64,000 bases of DNA from assembly GCF_001605885.1 (NCBI RefSeq), contig NZ_LRPE01000005.1:1-64000 (forward strand). Direction: 5' to 3'. Shown piece after piece: positions 9,142 through 18,743 of the stretch. The translations under genes and the position numbers were made by a program. Position 1 is the stretch's first letter; the number at the start of each line of letters is the position of its first letter. Below the pieces are notes generated by a model, which saw only the letters and a list, made by a program, of their open reading frames with translations, was not told the DNA's origin and ran no database searches. This stretch comes from Acinetobacter lactucae. Lineage in GTDB: Bacteria > Pseudomonadota > Gammaproteobacteria > Pseudomonadales > Moraxellaceae.

Positions 9142-11379
9142 TTACCACTTATGGCTATAAGTAACTTTCAGCGTTGCGCCATTTGCCACTAAATGGCTAG
9201 TGTTATCGCTAGTTCGTAATAATTGGCTATAGAGAGGATAGTACTTGCGGTTAAACATGTTTTCTAAACCAATTGTCACAGTGTCCTTTTTGTTAAGTGC
9301 AAAGCTACTGATTAAATCTGCTGTTGTATAAGTTTTTACATCATAGCGACCAAAACTATTTTTGCCATTTAGGCGGTAGTCTTCTGAACCGAAGTAAGTG
9401 GCTTGTAGGCGATTCGTCCATGTTTCCGTTGGACTATAAGAAACGTAAGCTGTGAGTTTTAATGGTGGAATACGGAAACCTGTCATGTCTTGCTCGGAAC
9501 CATTTTGAGGTGTTTCACGGCCTTTCATCCATGTAACGCTACCGCCAGTTCCCCACACATTCGCATCGTCAAGATAATCAAGTGTTGCTTCAACTCCAGT
9601 AACTTTCTCTTTGGTTCGGGCGAGTACTAAACCATTGTTGAATGATTGCACAGCACCTAAGTCAGAAGTAGAGTGGAATACAGCTAAGCTTGACGATAAG
9701 TTATTAAAGTTACCTTTCCAGCCAAGCTCGTAGTTATCTACTTTTACAGGCTCTAAGAATGATGAACCAAGGTTAAAACCTTCACCAGCATTACGAATAA
9801 TTAAACCAACATCAGGTAACTGAAAACCTTGGTTAAACGATGCATAAATTGAGTGCTGGTCGTTTGGTGAGAAAGTCACATTAGCATTGTATAACCATGC
9901 ATCAGCTTTTACTTTTCCGCCCGGAACCGTGTAAGGATTGGTTTTGCCTAATTGTGATAATGGAACAAAGCTATCAATTTGGGCATAGCTGTCTTCATAA
10001 CGCGTACCAGCTTCTGCTGACCATTGGTCATTAAAGCGGTGTTTTAATTGTACAAAGCCACCCACACTTTGTGTGGTGAGTTCAGGTAAATAAATAAGTT
10101 TGCCAATTTTTACAAACTCTAAACCGCCAGATTGGTCATAAATATTAGGGTCGAAAATATCTAAAGGCATTTCGCTTTTTTCGCGGCTAAAATCACCACC
10201 CCAAACCAATGAGGTATCACCTAAAAACTCAAGCGGTGTGGTCACAGTTAAGCGGCTACCGAGTACGTTATTTTCTTGATAGATCTGATCTACTTGTCCC
10301 CCACGATTTGCATTTTTTCTTGCATCAAATGGTGAAAAACGTGTAAAGAAGTCGCGGTAATAAATTTGAGCATCAACCTTATTGCCAAAAAAGTCTTTAT
10401 GGTTATAGGTTAAATTGTAGATCTGGTTTTCGTTTTTATTTTGGTCTTTGAGCTTTAAGCCTTTAATGGCTTTGGCTGGTACGGTTCCGGCAGGGGCATT
10501 CTTCACACTTGGGTCAGATGCATAATCTGAGTCTTGCTCAGCATTGTAGTAGTTTGCAGCAAACTGTAGGTATTGGTTGTCATCAATATGATAACCAAGT
10601 TTACCACCTACGCTGTAGCCATCGGAATCATAAAGGTCGCCTTGACTTGGTTCCGGTGCAACACGGTCACCACTTGCATCGTACGGGCTACCAATACGTT
10701 GGTAACCAAAGTCGAGTGCATAGTCAAAAGCGTTAAAGCTGCCTGTGAAATATTGATGAATATCGCCACTTAAAGCATTAGAACGGAAATTTGTTAAAGG
10801 TGTTTGAAGCCCAACTACGGTTTTAGCTGTAGGTTCGCCACCAGCCGCTTTCGTAGTAATTGAAATAATACCGCCAGAAGCACCTCCACCATAAATTGCA
10901 TTACTGCCTCGAATTACTTCGATGTTGGCAATACTTTCAGGATCAATTGCTGAAAGTCCGCGTGATGTGTCGCGAGTCAGGTTCATTGGAACGCCATCGA
11001 CCAAGATGAGGGCATTACGACCCCGTAAAGTTTGACCATAATCGGTAATGGTGCGGCTTGAGTCAGACAGGCCTGGTACGGCTTTCGCTAGAACTGTTGC
11101 AATACTGCCAGATGAACCATTTCTTAAAAGTTCAATTTGTTTTTCATCTAGTTTGGTGACTTGCTTGGCAGAAGTAGAAAGTTCATCTGCGCGTGAAGCG
11201 GTAATTGTAATTGTTGGGAGTGCTTCAGGCTTTTTTTCAACATCTGTTGTCTCAGAGGCTGAGGCTGCAAAGGCCGAATTCGAGAGAAAGATGGCTCCAC
11301 CAAGTGAAAGGAGTGGAATGATATTTTTTACTTCAGACTTCCTCGTAAAAAGTTTGTGACTTTTTATCTTATTTCCCAT
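9142..11379 (-). CDS. TonB-dependent siderophore receptor, partner of the sbn-like cluster
   Basis: The 745-residue protein has a signal peptide (about residues 1-38, ending NSAFA). A plug domain follows (ITASRADELS, TDYGQTLRGRNALILVDGVP, IEVIRGSNAIYGGGASGGII). The rest is a 22-strand-type barrel ending in an aromatic C-terminal strand (TLKVTYSHKW), as expected for insertion by the BAM complex. It should import a ferric siderophore through the outer membrane with TonB-ExbBD. It is the last gene in the direction of the NIS operon. A 153-base gap with its own promoter and Fur-like site means it can be transcribed separately. The ligand, presumably the product of the adjacent operon, is inferred from position. 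Confidence 0.92.
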   Translation of the reverse strand: MGNKIKSHKLFTRKSEVKNIIPLLSLGGAIFLSNSAFAASASETTDVEKKPEALPTITITASRADELSTSAKQVTKLDEKQIELLRNGSSGSIATVLAKAVPGLSDSSRTITDYGQTLRGRNALILVDGVPMNLTRDTSRGLSAIDPESIANIEVIRGSNAIYGGGASGGIISITTKAAGGEPTAKTVVGLQTPLTNFRSNALSGDIHQYFTGSFNAFDYALDFGYQRIGSPYDASGDRVAPEPSQGDLYDSDGYSVGGKLGYHIDDNQYLQFAANYYNAEQDSDYASDPSVKNAPAGTVPAKAIKGLKLKDQNKNENQIYNLTYNHKDFFGNKVDAQIYYRDFFTRFSPFDARKNANRGGQVDQIYQENNVLGSRLTVTTPLEFLGDTSLVWGGDFSREKSEMPLDIFDPNIYDQSGGLEFVKIGKLIYLPELTTQSVGGFVQLKHRFNDQWSAEAGTRYEDSYAQIDSFVPLSQLGKTNPYTVPGGKVKADAWLYNANVTFSPNDQHSIYASFNQGFQLPDVGLIIRNAGEGFNLGSSFLEPVKVDNYELGWKGNFNNLSSSLAVFHSTSDLGAVQSFNNGLVLARTKEKVTGVEATLDYLDDANVWGTGGSVTWMKGRETPQNGSEQDMTGFRIPPLKLTAYVSYSPTETWTNRLQATYFGSEDYRLNGKNSFGRYDVKTYTTADLISSFALNKKDTVTIGLENMFNRKYYPLYSQLLRTSDNTSHLVANGATLKVTYSHKW

Positions 11380-11413
11380 TGTCTCGCCCTGAGAGTGATT
11401 TTAAATTTGTCGA

Positions 11414-11443
11414 ATTATAAGTGAGAATGATTGTAATTCACAA
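11414..11443 (-). promoter_or_regulatory. Promoter with Fur-like site upstream of the TonB receptor
   Basis: On the minus strand there is a perfect TATAAT (11414-11419) and TTGTGA (11438-11443) 18 bases upstream. The spacer holds TGAGAATGATTGTAA (11422-11436), 12 of 15 matches to the 7-1-7 Fur pattern TGATAATNATTATCA. This layout suggests repression by iron-loaded Fur. Confidence 0.6.
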
Positions 11444-11532
11444 TATCGTTGTTGGACAAAAAATAATAAAATTTATTTTTATTAATTGTTGTGTAGAGTA
11501 CGGTACACCCATCGCTCTACACAACTGAAAAT

Positions 11533-12312
11533 TTATGAGATTTCTCTAAAGGAATTCAGATGATTTTGATGGGCGCGGCGAATAATACTACGGTCATCAC
11601 CTAGTACAAAAAGCTGAACAGATTGTTGTTTCCAAGCCGCAATATCTTCAGGTTGTCGGGGAATAGCACAGAAATGCTTTTGACTATTTTTAGTCTTGGC
11701 ATACATCTCTTGAACTTTTTCTTTTACTTTTGGATGACTAGATTGCCACGGCATGCCCATAGATTGAGAAAGGTCGGCAGCACCTTCCAGAATAATATCA
11801 ATACCTTTAACTTTTAATATTTCATCTAGTTGTTCCAGTCCTTCTAAGCTTTCAATCATGGCAACGACAATCGTCTCGTTTGCTGCCTGTTGAACAAAAC
11901 TAGCTAAATCATCCATGCCATATCGATTTAACCTTGTCGAATTCAGACCTCTTTGCCCAAGCGGCATATAGTGAGAATGGTGCACGGCTTCTTGTGCCTG
12001 CTGGGCATTTTCAATTCGTGGAAACACAATACCCGTTACCCCTGCATCGAGCAGAGGTAGAACTAAATGATTGGCATTTAACGGCACTCTTACAAAGACG
12101 TCAAGACTCATGGCCCTAGCAGCTAAAATCATGGTCTCAACTTGAGACGTACTAAATAAAGTATGTTCCAAGTCGATAATAATAAAGTGGTAGCCCGCAA
12201 GTGCCAGTTGCTCAACATTAATCGGAGAAGCTACGGAACAAAATATTCCGTAGAGCGTCTCGCCGTGTGCTATTCGTTTCTTAAAAGAAATCGAATGTTT
12301 ATTCATATTCAA
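11533..12312 (-). CDS. sbnG: SbnG-like citrate synthase (HpcH/HpaI aldolase fold)
   Basis: The 259-residue protein belongs to the HpcH/HpaI aldolase family: GIFCSVASPINVEQLALAGY, IIIDLEHTLFS, FVRVPLNANH, GIVFPRIENAQQA, IESLEGLEQLDEI. In staphyloferrin B clusters SbnG makes citrate from oxaloacetate and acetyl-CoA, supplying the core acid when the TCA cycle is low. It is the last gene of the operon and its start overlaps the stop of the fused NIS synthetase by 14 bases. The family alone would also allow a 2-oxo-acid aldolase. The SbnG call rests on the collinear gene order A-B-C-D-EF-G. Confidence 0.8.
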   Translation of the reverse strand: MNMNKHSISFKKRIAHGETLYGIFCSVASPINVEQLALAGYHFIIIDLEHTLFSTSQVETMILAARAMSLDVFVRVPLNANHLVLPLLDAGVTGIVFPRIENAQQAQEAVHHSHYMPLGQRGLNSTRLNRYGMDDLASFVQQAANETIVVAMIESLEGLEQLDEILKVKGIDIILEGAADLSQSMGMPWQSSHPKVKEKVQEMYAKTKNSQKHFCAIPRQPEDIAAWKQQSVQLFVLGDDRSIIRRAHQNHLNSFREIS

Positions 12313-15300
12313 TTTCCTTAATGAGACTTAGCGGGTTCGGAGTGGTTTGTACTCTTAAGCGAATTTCCGGAAGGAAACGGCGGCTTGCGAGCTGTTCAAT
12401 ATCAATGGTGTCATCTGTAAAGTTAAATAATTCATATCGTTCGCTAAATTCGGGGTGAGCTTCTTTATGCTGATTGATGATGGTTCTTAACATAGTCCAG
12501 AATTTGATTTCATCGAAGTCATAATGTTCATTTAGGAAAATTGCTAACTCGGCCAGATTTACAAACCAAAGTGCATCTTGGGTAAAGTCTCTTAACTCAT
12601 TTGGAGAATGGGTTTCCAAGAAAGAGTTCGGGTTAATTTTGGCATGTTCTTTCGGCGCATCTTGCAAGTTAGGTAAAAGGTCGGGCTCGCGCAACAGATG
12701 ACGGCTAAAACGAATGCCGTCATGGAAATCTTTCAAAGCCGCTTTAACGGGTAGACCATTTTTATGAATCAGAACCATGTTTTGTGCATGTGACTCTAAA
12801 GCGAGGCCGTGGCACCATAAAATATGCATGATCGGTAAATAAGCATTGGTGAGTAACTTTTCTAACCAGAACTCAATACCGTACTCTTGAATCCACTCAT
12901 CAATGAGAGGTTTTTGGTCCGTATCAACTTGCATTAGACCCGTTACAGGCGTTGCTGATTCGCCTTCTTTTAAGTAGCTGTAAATACTTTCGCGCCAAAT
13001 GCAAGCCAAAGCGCCGTATTGAACAGGTAGCGCAATTTGCTGGTTCACTGAAAGACCACCAATCTCTCTTAAAATAACAGGCTTACGCTGTTTTTCTAAA
13101 ATATGGTCTTGTTCAACAATGTTATAAAGCCAGTCACTCATTTTTGCCGCATTTTGAACGGTATGCGGTGCCAATACACGAGAGGTAGAAGTATTGACCA
13201 AGTTCATTGCCAATTTAAGAGAAAGCGCCGAGATATCACTAATATTTGATAATGTGCGAATCGATTGCTGTGGTAAATAAGTCGGACCTTCGATATCTAA
13301 CGGGATGATCAGTTGGTTGCTGATTGCATCTTGATAATATAATTCAATAATTTTATCCCACTGCCACGGGTGAATTGGAGTGAGGATATAATCTTTAAAA
13401 TCTACATTTTTCTCTTTCAATTGATCGTTAATGGCTTGTAGATCTTTTTCTGAAAAATGCTGTTTATAAAGCTGCTCTAAGTTAATGGTTTCACTTAAAA
13501 CCAGTTTGCATAGACTATTATGAGTCGCTACCCATTGAATCGTAAAACCTTCAGAAAGTTCTGGTGCATATTTCTGGTTTTCTTTTAAATCGAAGCCGAT
13601 ACGAGATTTAAAACTTGGGTGATATAAATGTGCGTTGGTGATGCGTGCTTCTTGTTCTAGGTAAGGCAAAGTTCTTAAAGTTTGAGCAGGGGCTTGGCTC
13701 AAAGTTTGCGCATGCTTAACGTAAGTTAAATTCAGCTCATCATTAAAGTTTTGCCATTTAACTGGGTCAGCTTCAATAATATTTTTTAGATCGGCAAGTA
13801 GCATTTTTAAGTTAGGGTGAGTTTCAGTGCCTAAAGTAATATCAGAACGGACTAAACTTGAAGGATCTAACTTAATGCGTTTAAAACTGAAATGTCGTTT
13901 GGCCGCACAAGTATAAAAAACGGTATCGGAAACATAAAACTTGATCTGACCTTTAGAAAACTCGTATTTAAAAGTATTTTCAAAAATGAGTGCTTCTAAT
14001 AATTGGCCCATCACGCGATTTTCCGCGAGGGTTTTATAATCGGTTTGTTGTGTTGCTTGAAGAGGGCAAAGCGCTTCTGCACCGCGATATTTATAAATAG
14101 GGTTTTCAACTTCAATCCAGATTGGATTGCCACCACTGTGATAGAGCGTATTTAACATATTTGCCTTGATTGGTAATGTAAGTGAATTAATTAATAAATC
14201 GCGGTACTGCTGGCCTTTGGCACTAAAATTTTCTTGTGCAAGCGTAAGACGGGTGGCTTGCCAAAGCTCAGATTCTTCAATGACCGTAACTCGTGCAATT
14301 GCACTGATGAGATGAGCAATGTGATTGATCACAAGGTAATATTTTAAAAAGGTCCATGCATCTTTTTGAGAGAACCAAACGGTACTATCTTCAGAAATAG
14401 ATGAGTCGTCTTCTATCATTTCTGGAACAATACTAATGCCTTCCATATCTCGAAGAATAAGGCGATGCGGATAGCCATTTTTAAATTCCATTAAACTGTT
14501 TTGCATGTGGGCTTCTACACTAATGCCTTTATTTGCAAACAACTCAATTAATGGAATAAGTGAAACTTTAACGTACTGTTTCCACCAAAAAGTAATGAAA
14601 TCTTTGGCATCGTTCAATTGTAGATTTTGGTTGGGTGCGGCTTGCTGAATAATGCTTAAAAGCGGGATTTCATGGTTTTCATTTTCTTCAACCAAGCCAC
14701 CGAGCATTCTGGTATTTTCTAATACCTCTGGCGTGAGTCCTGCTCTATAGAGAATGCCAAATGAACTTTCAAGCTCTGGAATTTTGACTGTTTTTGCCTC
14801 TAACTCCGGCAGAAACACAAGGTCTGGATATTGTTCATTGATCTTGTGATTAATAATAATTTTGCTCGCATCAATCGCGCGTTCCATTTCATCCATTGGG
14901 TTATTACGAATGAAACTGGTAATTCGTACATCAATGGAAAGCTTTAAGAATAGGTTCGATTGAGGTAACCACACGGTACGAACGGATGAGGTCGGCCATA
15001 CGGTTTGACCTAAAGCTCCCAGATAGATCACGTCTTGGCTGTCTAAATGTTTCTTTAAAGATGGATGTTGAAGTAAGAAGTTGGCTTGCCAAGGGTGAGT
15101 TGGCATCAATTCATAATTTGCTAAGTTTGCTTGCAAACGATCTTTTGCTGTTTTTAAAACTTCATCTTCAATACGGTGAGATGGCTGTTCTTCACTTACA
15201 AGCTTTTGGATTAAAGAAGAATGAATTGCGAAGTAGTGGAGTTGGAAACTTGCGCCTAACTCAGGGCTATACTTTTTCATGTCTTCTTTAGAAAAGCCTA

Positions 15301-15826
15301 AATTGGCTTTAGAGGTCACATGAAAAGGGTGCCCATATAGCATGCCTTGTTCTGTTGCCTGAAAACCACTCAACGCTTTAGTTACTGATTGAGATGGCTT
15401 ATTTTCTAAAAAGAATTTTGTGTTTTCGATACTATTGGCAATATCGGAGTACAGGTTCTTATTTTGATTTTTATCTTTAAATAAGCTATTCAATTCATCT
15501 GTAATAAGCTTCACTAATTTTTTAGGGTCGGTGAGTGAGTCAAATGTATTGTCGCTTAAATTTTGCAGAACAAAACCACGTTGATATCTGTGATAGCCAG
15601 TGGTCGATAAGTGCTGAACTGCGCCATAAACAATCGTGTTAGATGCATTAAATGTATAAGCAAAATACAGTGTGTCTGGGCGTTCCGCATACAGTGTGAA
15701 TAAAGGAGAATCTTGAGCTGGGATAATATGCTCTTCAATATTCACTTTAAGTTCACGAAAGAAAGTATTCAGGTACTGTTCGAAAAGTTTATAAGACCAT
15801 GCGTCGGTTGTAATAATTGAGTTCAT
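12299..15826 (-). CDS. Fused double NIS siderophore synthetase (SbnE::SbnF-like)
   Basis: At 1175 residues this is twice the usual IucA/IucC length, and it contains two complete synthetase modules. The N-terminal module has GHPFHVTSKANLGFS (165-179), HPWQ (244-247), TSSVRT (279-284) and EAHMQN (438-443). The C-terminal module has HPSFKSRIGF (736-745), HPWQW (819-823), QSIRT (854-858) and ESHAQN (1011-1016). NIS synthetases adenylate a carboxylate and couple it to an amine. Here the two modules occupy the places of sbnE and sbnF and would add two diaminopropionates to citrate. The start overlaps the stop of the exporter gene by 4 bases. No frameshift or stop separates the modules, so the fusion is real in this sequence. 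Confidence 0.88.
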   Translation of the reverse strand: MNSIITTDAWSYKLFEQYLNTFFRELKVNIEEHIIPAQDSPLFTLYAERPDTLYFAYTFNASNTIVYGAVQHLSTTGYHRYQRGFVLQNLSDNTFDSLTDPKKLVKLITDELNSLFKDKNQNKNLYSDIANSIENTKFFLENKPSQSVTKALSGFQATEQGMLYGHPFHVTSKANLGFSKEDMKKYSPELGASFQLHYFAIHSSLIQKLVSEEQPSHRIEDEVLKTAKDRLQANLANYELMPTHPWQANFLLQHPSLKKHLDSQDVIYLGALGQTVWPTSSVRTVWLPQSNLFLKLSIDVRITSFIRNNPMDEMERAIDASKIIINHKINEQYPDLVFLPELEAKTVKIPELESSFGILYRAGLTPEVLENTRMLGGLVEENENHEIPLLSIIQQAAPNQNLQLNDAKDFITFWWKQYVKVSLIPLIELFANKGISVEAHMQNSLMEFKNGYPHRLILRDMEGISIVPEMIEDDSSISEDSTVWFSQKDAWTFLKYYLVINHIAHLISAIARVTVIEESELWQATRLTLAQENFSAKGQQYRDLLINSLTLPIKANMLNTLYHSGGNPIWIEVENPIYKYRGAEALCPLQATQQTDYKTLAENRVMGQLLEALIFENTFKYEFSKGQIKFYVSDTVFYTCAAKRHFSFKRIKLDPSSLVRSDITLGTETHPNLKMLLADLKNIIEADPVKWQNFNDELNLTYVKHAQTLSQAPAQTLRTLPYLEQEARITNAHLYHPSFKSRIGFDLKENQKYAPELSEGFTIQWVATHNSLCKLVLSETINLEQLYKQHFSEKDLQAINDQLKEKNVDFKDYILTPIHPWQWDKIIELYYQDAISNQLIIPLDIEGPTYLPQQSIRTLSNISDISALSLKLAMNLVNTSTSRVLAPHTVQNAAKMSDWLYNIVEQDHILEKQRKPVILREIGGLSVNQQIALPVQYGALACIWRESIYSYLKEGESATPVTGLMQVDTDQKPLIDEWIQEYGIEFWLEKLLTNAYLPIMHILWCHGLALESHAQNMVLIHKNGLPVKAALKDFHDGIRFSRHLLREPDLLPNLQDAPKEHAKINPNSFLETHSPNELRDFTQDALWFVNLAELAIFLNEHYDFDEIKFWTMLRTIINQHKEAHPEFSERYELFNFTDDTIDIEQLASRRFLPEIRLRVQTTPNPLSLIKEIEYE

Positions 15827-17028
15827 TCTTGTGCCTCTTCTAAAATTGTATCCATTAAGAATCTGTTCAAAATCACCACTAATCCCGCACCGATAAAAAA
15901 TAGTGAGGTGCAGATTAATGCAGCAGTAATATTGAAAAATGAGTAGGTGAGCGTGATCGTGATTGGGCCAATAAGCTGTCCTAAGACAAAGGCACTGTTA
16001 GAAATACCAATCACTTTTCCTTGGCTTTGAGCGCCAGCTTTTAGAGAAATTGTGTGTAAGATCGAAGGAATAAGGGCTGCAAAGCAAAAGCCTTGTATAA
16101 GTCGTAATACAAGAATCAGCCAGAGATTAGAAACCCAGATCAATGCGAAAATTGTGATGCCGCAAATCAAAGATGCGTAAATGAAGTTATTAAAAGAATC
16201 TCCTTTATCATCATTTCTTTTTCCCCAATAGGTCGCAGCAATAAAGGCTGCTCCCCATGAAAGCGCATGAATAGTTCCCGTTAAACTCGCAGCAGATAAC
16301 GATGAGTGAGTACTTTGGCTTATTTCACTAATGTATAAAACGAAGCAAGACACCAAACCAAAGCCACCAGCTTGAACCAAAATGCCAGCGCTTAACCATG
16401 AAAAAATCGTTCTATCAAAGAAAGCTGGAAGCTTGGATTTCTCTTTGGTTTTTGTGGTTTCGGTTTTAACGGGATTGGTTAATACAAATGACGCGATCAC
16501 AATGAGTGTCATCACAACAAATGCTGTTGCGTTGAGTAATACTTCAACCCGCCATTGATCCATAAATATCCCGCCGAGCACGGGACCACATAGGCAAGCG
16601 AGTGCAACACTACTTTGTAGTTGCCCAAAGGCGGCACCTCTTTGTTGTTCATTTGAAAGATATGAAACATAGGCATTCAAAATGACTGAGAGACCGCAAA
16701 AACCGAGTAAAATTCGCGCGAAAATAAATAGGTATAAATGCTGGGCGCTCGCCATGAGCAGTATTGAAATACAGAAACCAGCTAGAGAAAGTAATAAGGC
16801 TTTTTTATGGCCGAATGTGTCGGATAGATGACCCACAATTGGTGCTGTAAATAAGCTGCCAATAGCCGGAGCTGCGAGTGCCAAACCTGCCCAGATAGTG
16901 GGAGCACTCATATGCGCCGTCAGTTTTTCCATATAGAGCGGCATGATCGGAATAAGCACCATGAGCCCGAAAGTGGAAAAAAACTGACAGAGCAAAATAA
17001 TGAAATGATCTAGGCGAGATGAGCGCAT
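15823..17028 (-). CDS. sbnD: MFS siderophore exporter (SbnD-like)
   Basis: The 401-residue protein has about twelve hydrophobic helices and the MFS loop motif GHLSDTFGHKKAL (about residues 66-78). It sits between the first NIS synthetase (3-base gap) and the fused synthetase (4-base overlap), which is the position of sbnD in staphyloferrin B operons. Staphyloferrin B is exported by SbnD, an MFS protein of similar size. Export of the finished siderophore across the inner membrane is the likely job. The substrate is inferred from operon position. Confidence 0.82.
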   Translation of the reverse strand: MRSSRLDHFIILLCQFFSTFGLMVLIPIMPLYMEKLTAHMSAPTIWAGLALAAPAIGSLFTAPIVGHLSDTFGHKKALLLSLAGFCISILLMASAQHLYLFIFARILLGFCGLSVILNAYVSYLSNEQQRGAAFGQLQSSVALACLCGPVLGGIFMDQWRVEVLLNATAFVVMTLIVIASFVLTNPVKTETTKTKEKSKLPAFFDRTIFSWLSAGILVQAGGFGLVSCFVLYISEISQSTHSSLSAASLTGTIHALSWGAAFIAATYWGKRNDDKGDSFNNFIYASLICGITIFALIWVSNLWLILVLRLIQGFCFAALIPSILHTISLKAGAQSQGKVIGISNSAFVLGQLIGPITITLTYSFFNITAALICTSLFFIGAGLVVILNRFLMDTILEEAQE

Positions 17029-17031
17029 GAT

Positions 17032-18726
17032 TTAGATATCCATGGTCTCATAGCTAGAAACAGACAAACTCTGATAAGGATTTGGCGTACTTCCGATTTT
17101 ACTTGGCATGCCTGTTGAGTCGCTTTCTTGTGCAAGTAAAGGGGTAAGCAACTGTTTGAATGGCCAAGTCTTATTGTCAAAAAGATAGGTTTGAATTTGC
17201 GATTTTGTTTGTTCTGAAATGGGTTGGGTTTCTACAAAATCTTGAATAATGTCTTGAACCATCTCCCAAAAATCGCTTTCTGTACGATCCGTATATTTCA
17301 AGGTCGCTAAAGCAATCGGGTAGAGGTTAATTTGAATCCCTAAAGTAATGAAGTAGTTAAATAAGTCCTCATTTTTAGTAAAGATAAGATTGTTCGGCGT
17401 ACTGATATCAATGGTATAGATCGGAGGTGTAAAACCGCTTTCTTCAATGGCTGTGGTACATATTCTTAGGGTATCGTGGTCACGTAAAATAAAACATTTA
17501 AACTTATTATTTTCATAACACACCATGGTGTTTTGCCCGTGGCATTCAGGCATGATGCCTTTCGACCAAAGGGTTAAGAATGTTTGAATAAAATGAACAC
17601 TTAAGTCTTTTAATAATGACCATTTGTCACCTTCAACGCCTAAATTTTCCCATGGGTCAACATAAGTACAGCTTAAAGCTGACATAGTGATTGGAGTAAT
17701 GTTTTGGTCTCGGCAAATATCCGGTAAATGTCGGACTTGGCAACCGATTACACCTAAATTTTTTACAATCGGCTCTTGTTTACCGAGTACCCACCAATGT
17801 GTTTCATTACTCAAAAAGAGACGATTTTTTAATAAAGAAGTTTCATTAATAACGTCATTTAAAAAATCATAAGCCGTATGCCCATTCATTAAATAACGGC
17901 CTGGCATAGAGCGGATTGCACCTAATGTCTTGGCATTGGTTGAGAGTTTTAAATGAAGAGTAGGGTTTGCGTTGTGAATAAGCGTTCTTAAAGAAGAAGT
18001 CGGTAAACCAATTGTGGTGACATGGTTTAGGTCAATACCTTCATACTTATTTTCATCAAGCTTTAAATAGCGATGTTGCGTCTCTAACAAAGGTAGGGCT
18101 AAGTAATCATCTGAAAGCTGAGCCATTTTGTCAGCAATAAGACTTTCCTCAACTTCTGATAACAGAAGCTCTTTGTGAGGAATCGATTCCATATTGTTGA
18201 TGACGTCATCCTTCTTAAATGCCCACCAGTACACCTCAATTTCTTTTTGAGTGGTGAGTGGTGCAAGTTCACCTTTTGAGTGAGCGAATGGATGAAATGG
18301 GCGATCGGCTACCAGCGAGAGCAATTCACTAGTAATTAAAGGTGAAGAAAATGAAAGGGCTGACTGTAAAATTTGAGGAATTTTTTCAGCTGTTACTAAG
18401 TTATCTAGCCAATAATTAATCGCTTTTTGATGGTGTGGAGATGGCCACCAAGATGCTTTGGTTAAATAGTTAAAAACCTCAGAAATAGAAATTTTAGAAG
18501 TTGTATTGCTCAAGAGTTTATGAAGCAAAACTTCGGGTTGGGTAACATAGAAAGGATTTACACCATCTACTTTTAAACAGTTGAAATAGAGTTCTAACTC
18601 ATCGTTTAGAGTAATTGCCAGATAAGGCTTTTTGTAGGAAATATGATCTCTAAAATCTCCATAATTCTCCATGTAGAGTGCATCTATCGTTTTTTGTAGT
18701 TGTGCTGTGTAAATCCGATCTAACAT
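17032..18726 (-). CDS. sbnC: NIS siderophore synthetase (SbnC-like, IucA/IucC family)
   Basis: The 564-residue protein has the family motifs ADRPFHPFAHSKGE (140-153), PTSSLRT (242-248) and ECHGQN (394-399). The ATG at 18726 is chosen because AGGAAT lies 8 bases upstream; a longer frame would run 58 bases into sbnB. In S. aureus SbnC couples 2-oxoglutarate (a type B reaction) in the last step of staphyloferrin B assembly. This gene sits between sbnB and the exporter exactly as sbnC does. Family membership is clear; the assigned acyl donor is inferred. Confidence 0.85.
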   Translation of the reverse strand: MLDRIYTAQLQKTIDALYMENYGDFRDHISYKKPYLAITLNDELELYFNCLKVDGVNPFYVTQPEVLLHKLLSNTTSKISISEVFNYLTKASWWPSPHHQKAINYWLDNLVTAEKIPQILQSALSFSSPLITSELLSLVADRPFHPFAHSKGELAPLTTQKEIEVYWWAFKKDDVINNMESIPHKELLLSEVEESLIADKMAQLSDDYLALPLLETQHRYLKLDENKYEGIDLNHVTTIGLPTSSLRTLIHNANPTLHLKLSTNAKTLGAIRSMPGRYLMNGHTAYDFLNDVINETSLLKNRLFLSNETHWWVLGKQEPIVKNLGVIGCQVRHLPDICRDQNITPITMSALSCTYVDPWENLGVEGDKWSLLKDLSVHFIQTFLTLWSKGIMPECHGQNTMVCYENNKFKCFILRDHDTLRICTTAIEESGFTPPIYTIDISTPNNLIFTKNEDLFNYFITLGIQINLYPIALATLKYTDRTESDFWEMVQDIIQDFVETQPISEQTKSQIQTYLFDNKTWPFKQLLTPLLAQESDSTGMPSKIGSTPNPYQSLSVSSYETMDI

Positions 18727-18743
18727 TTTAGTTATTCCTATTC

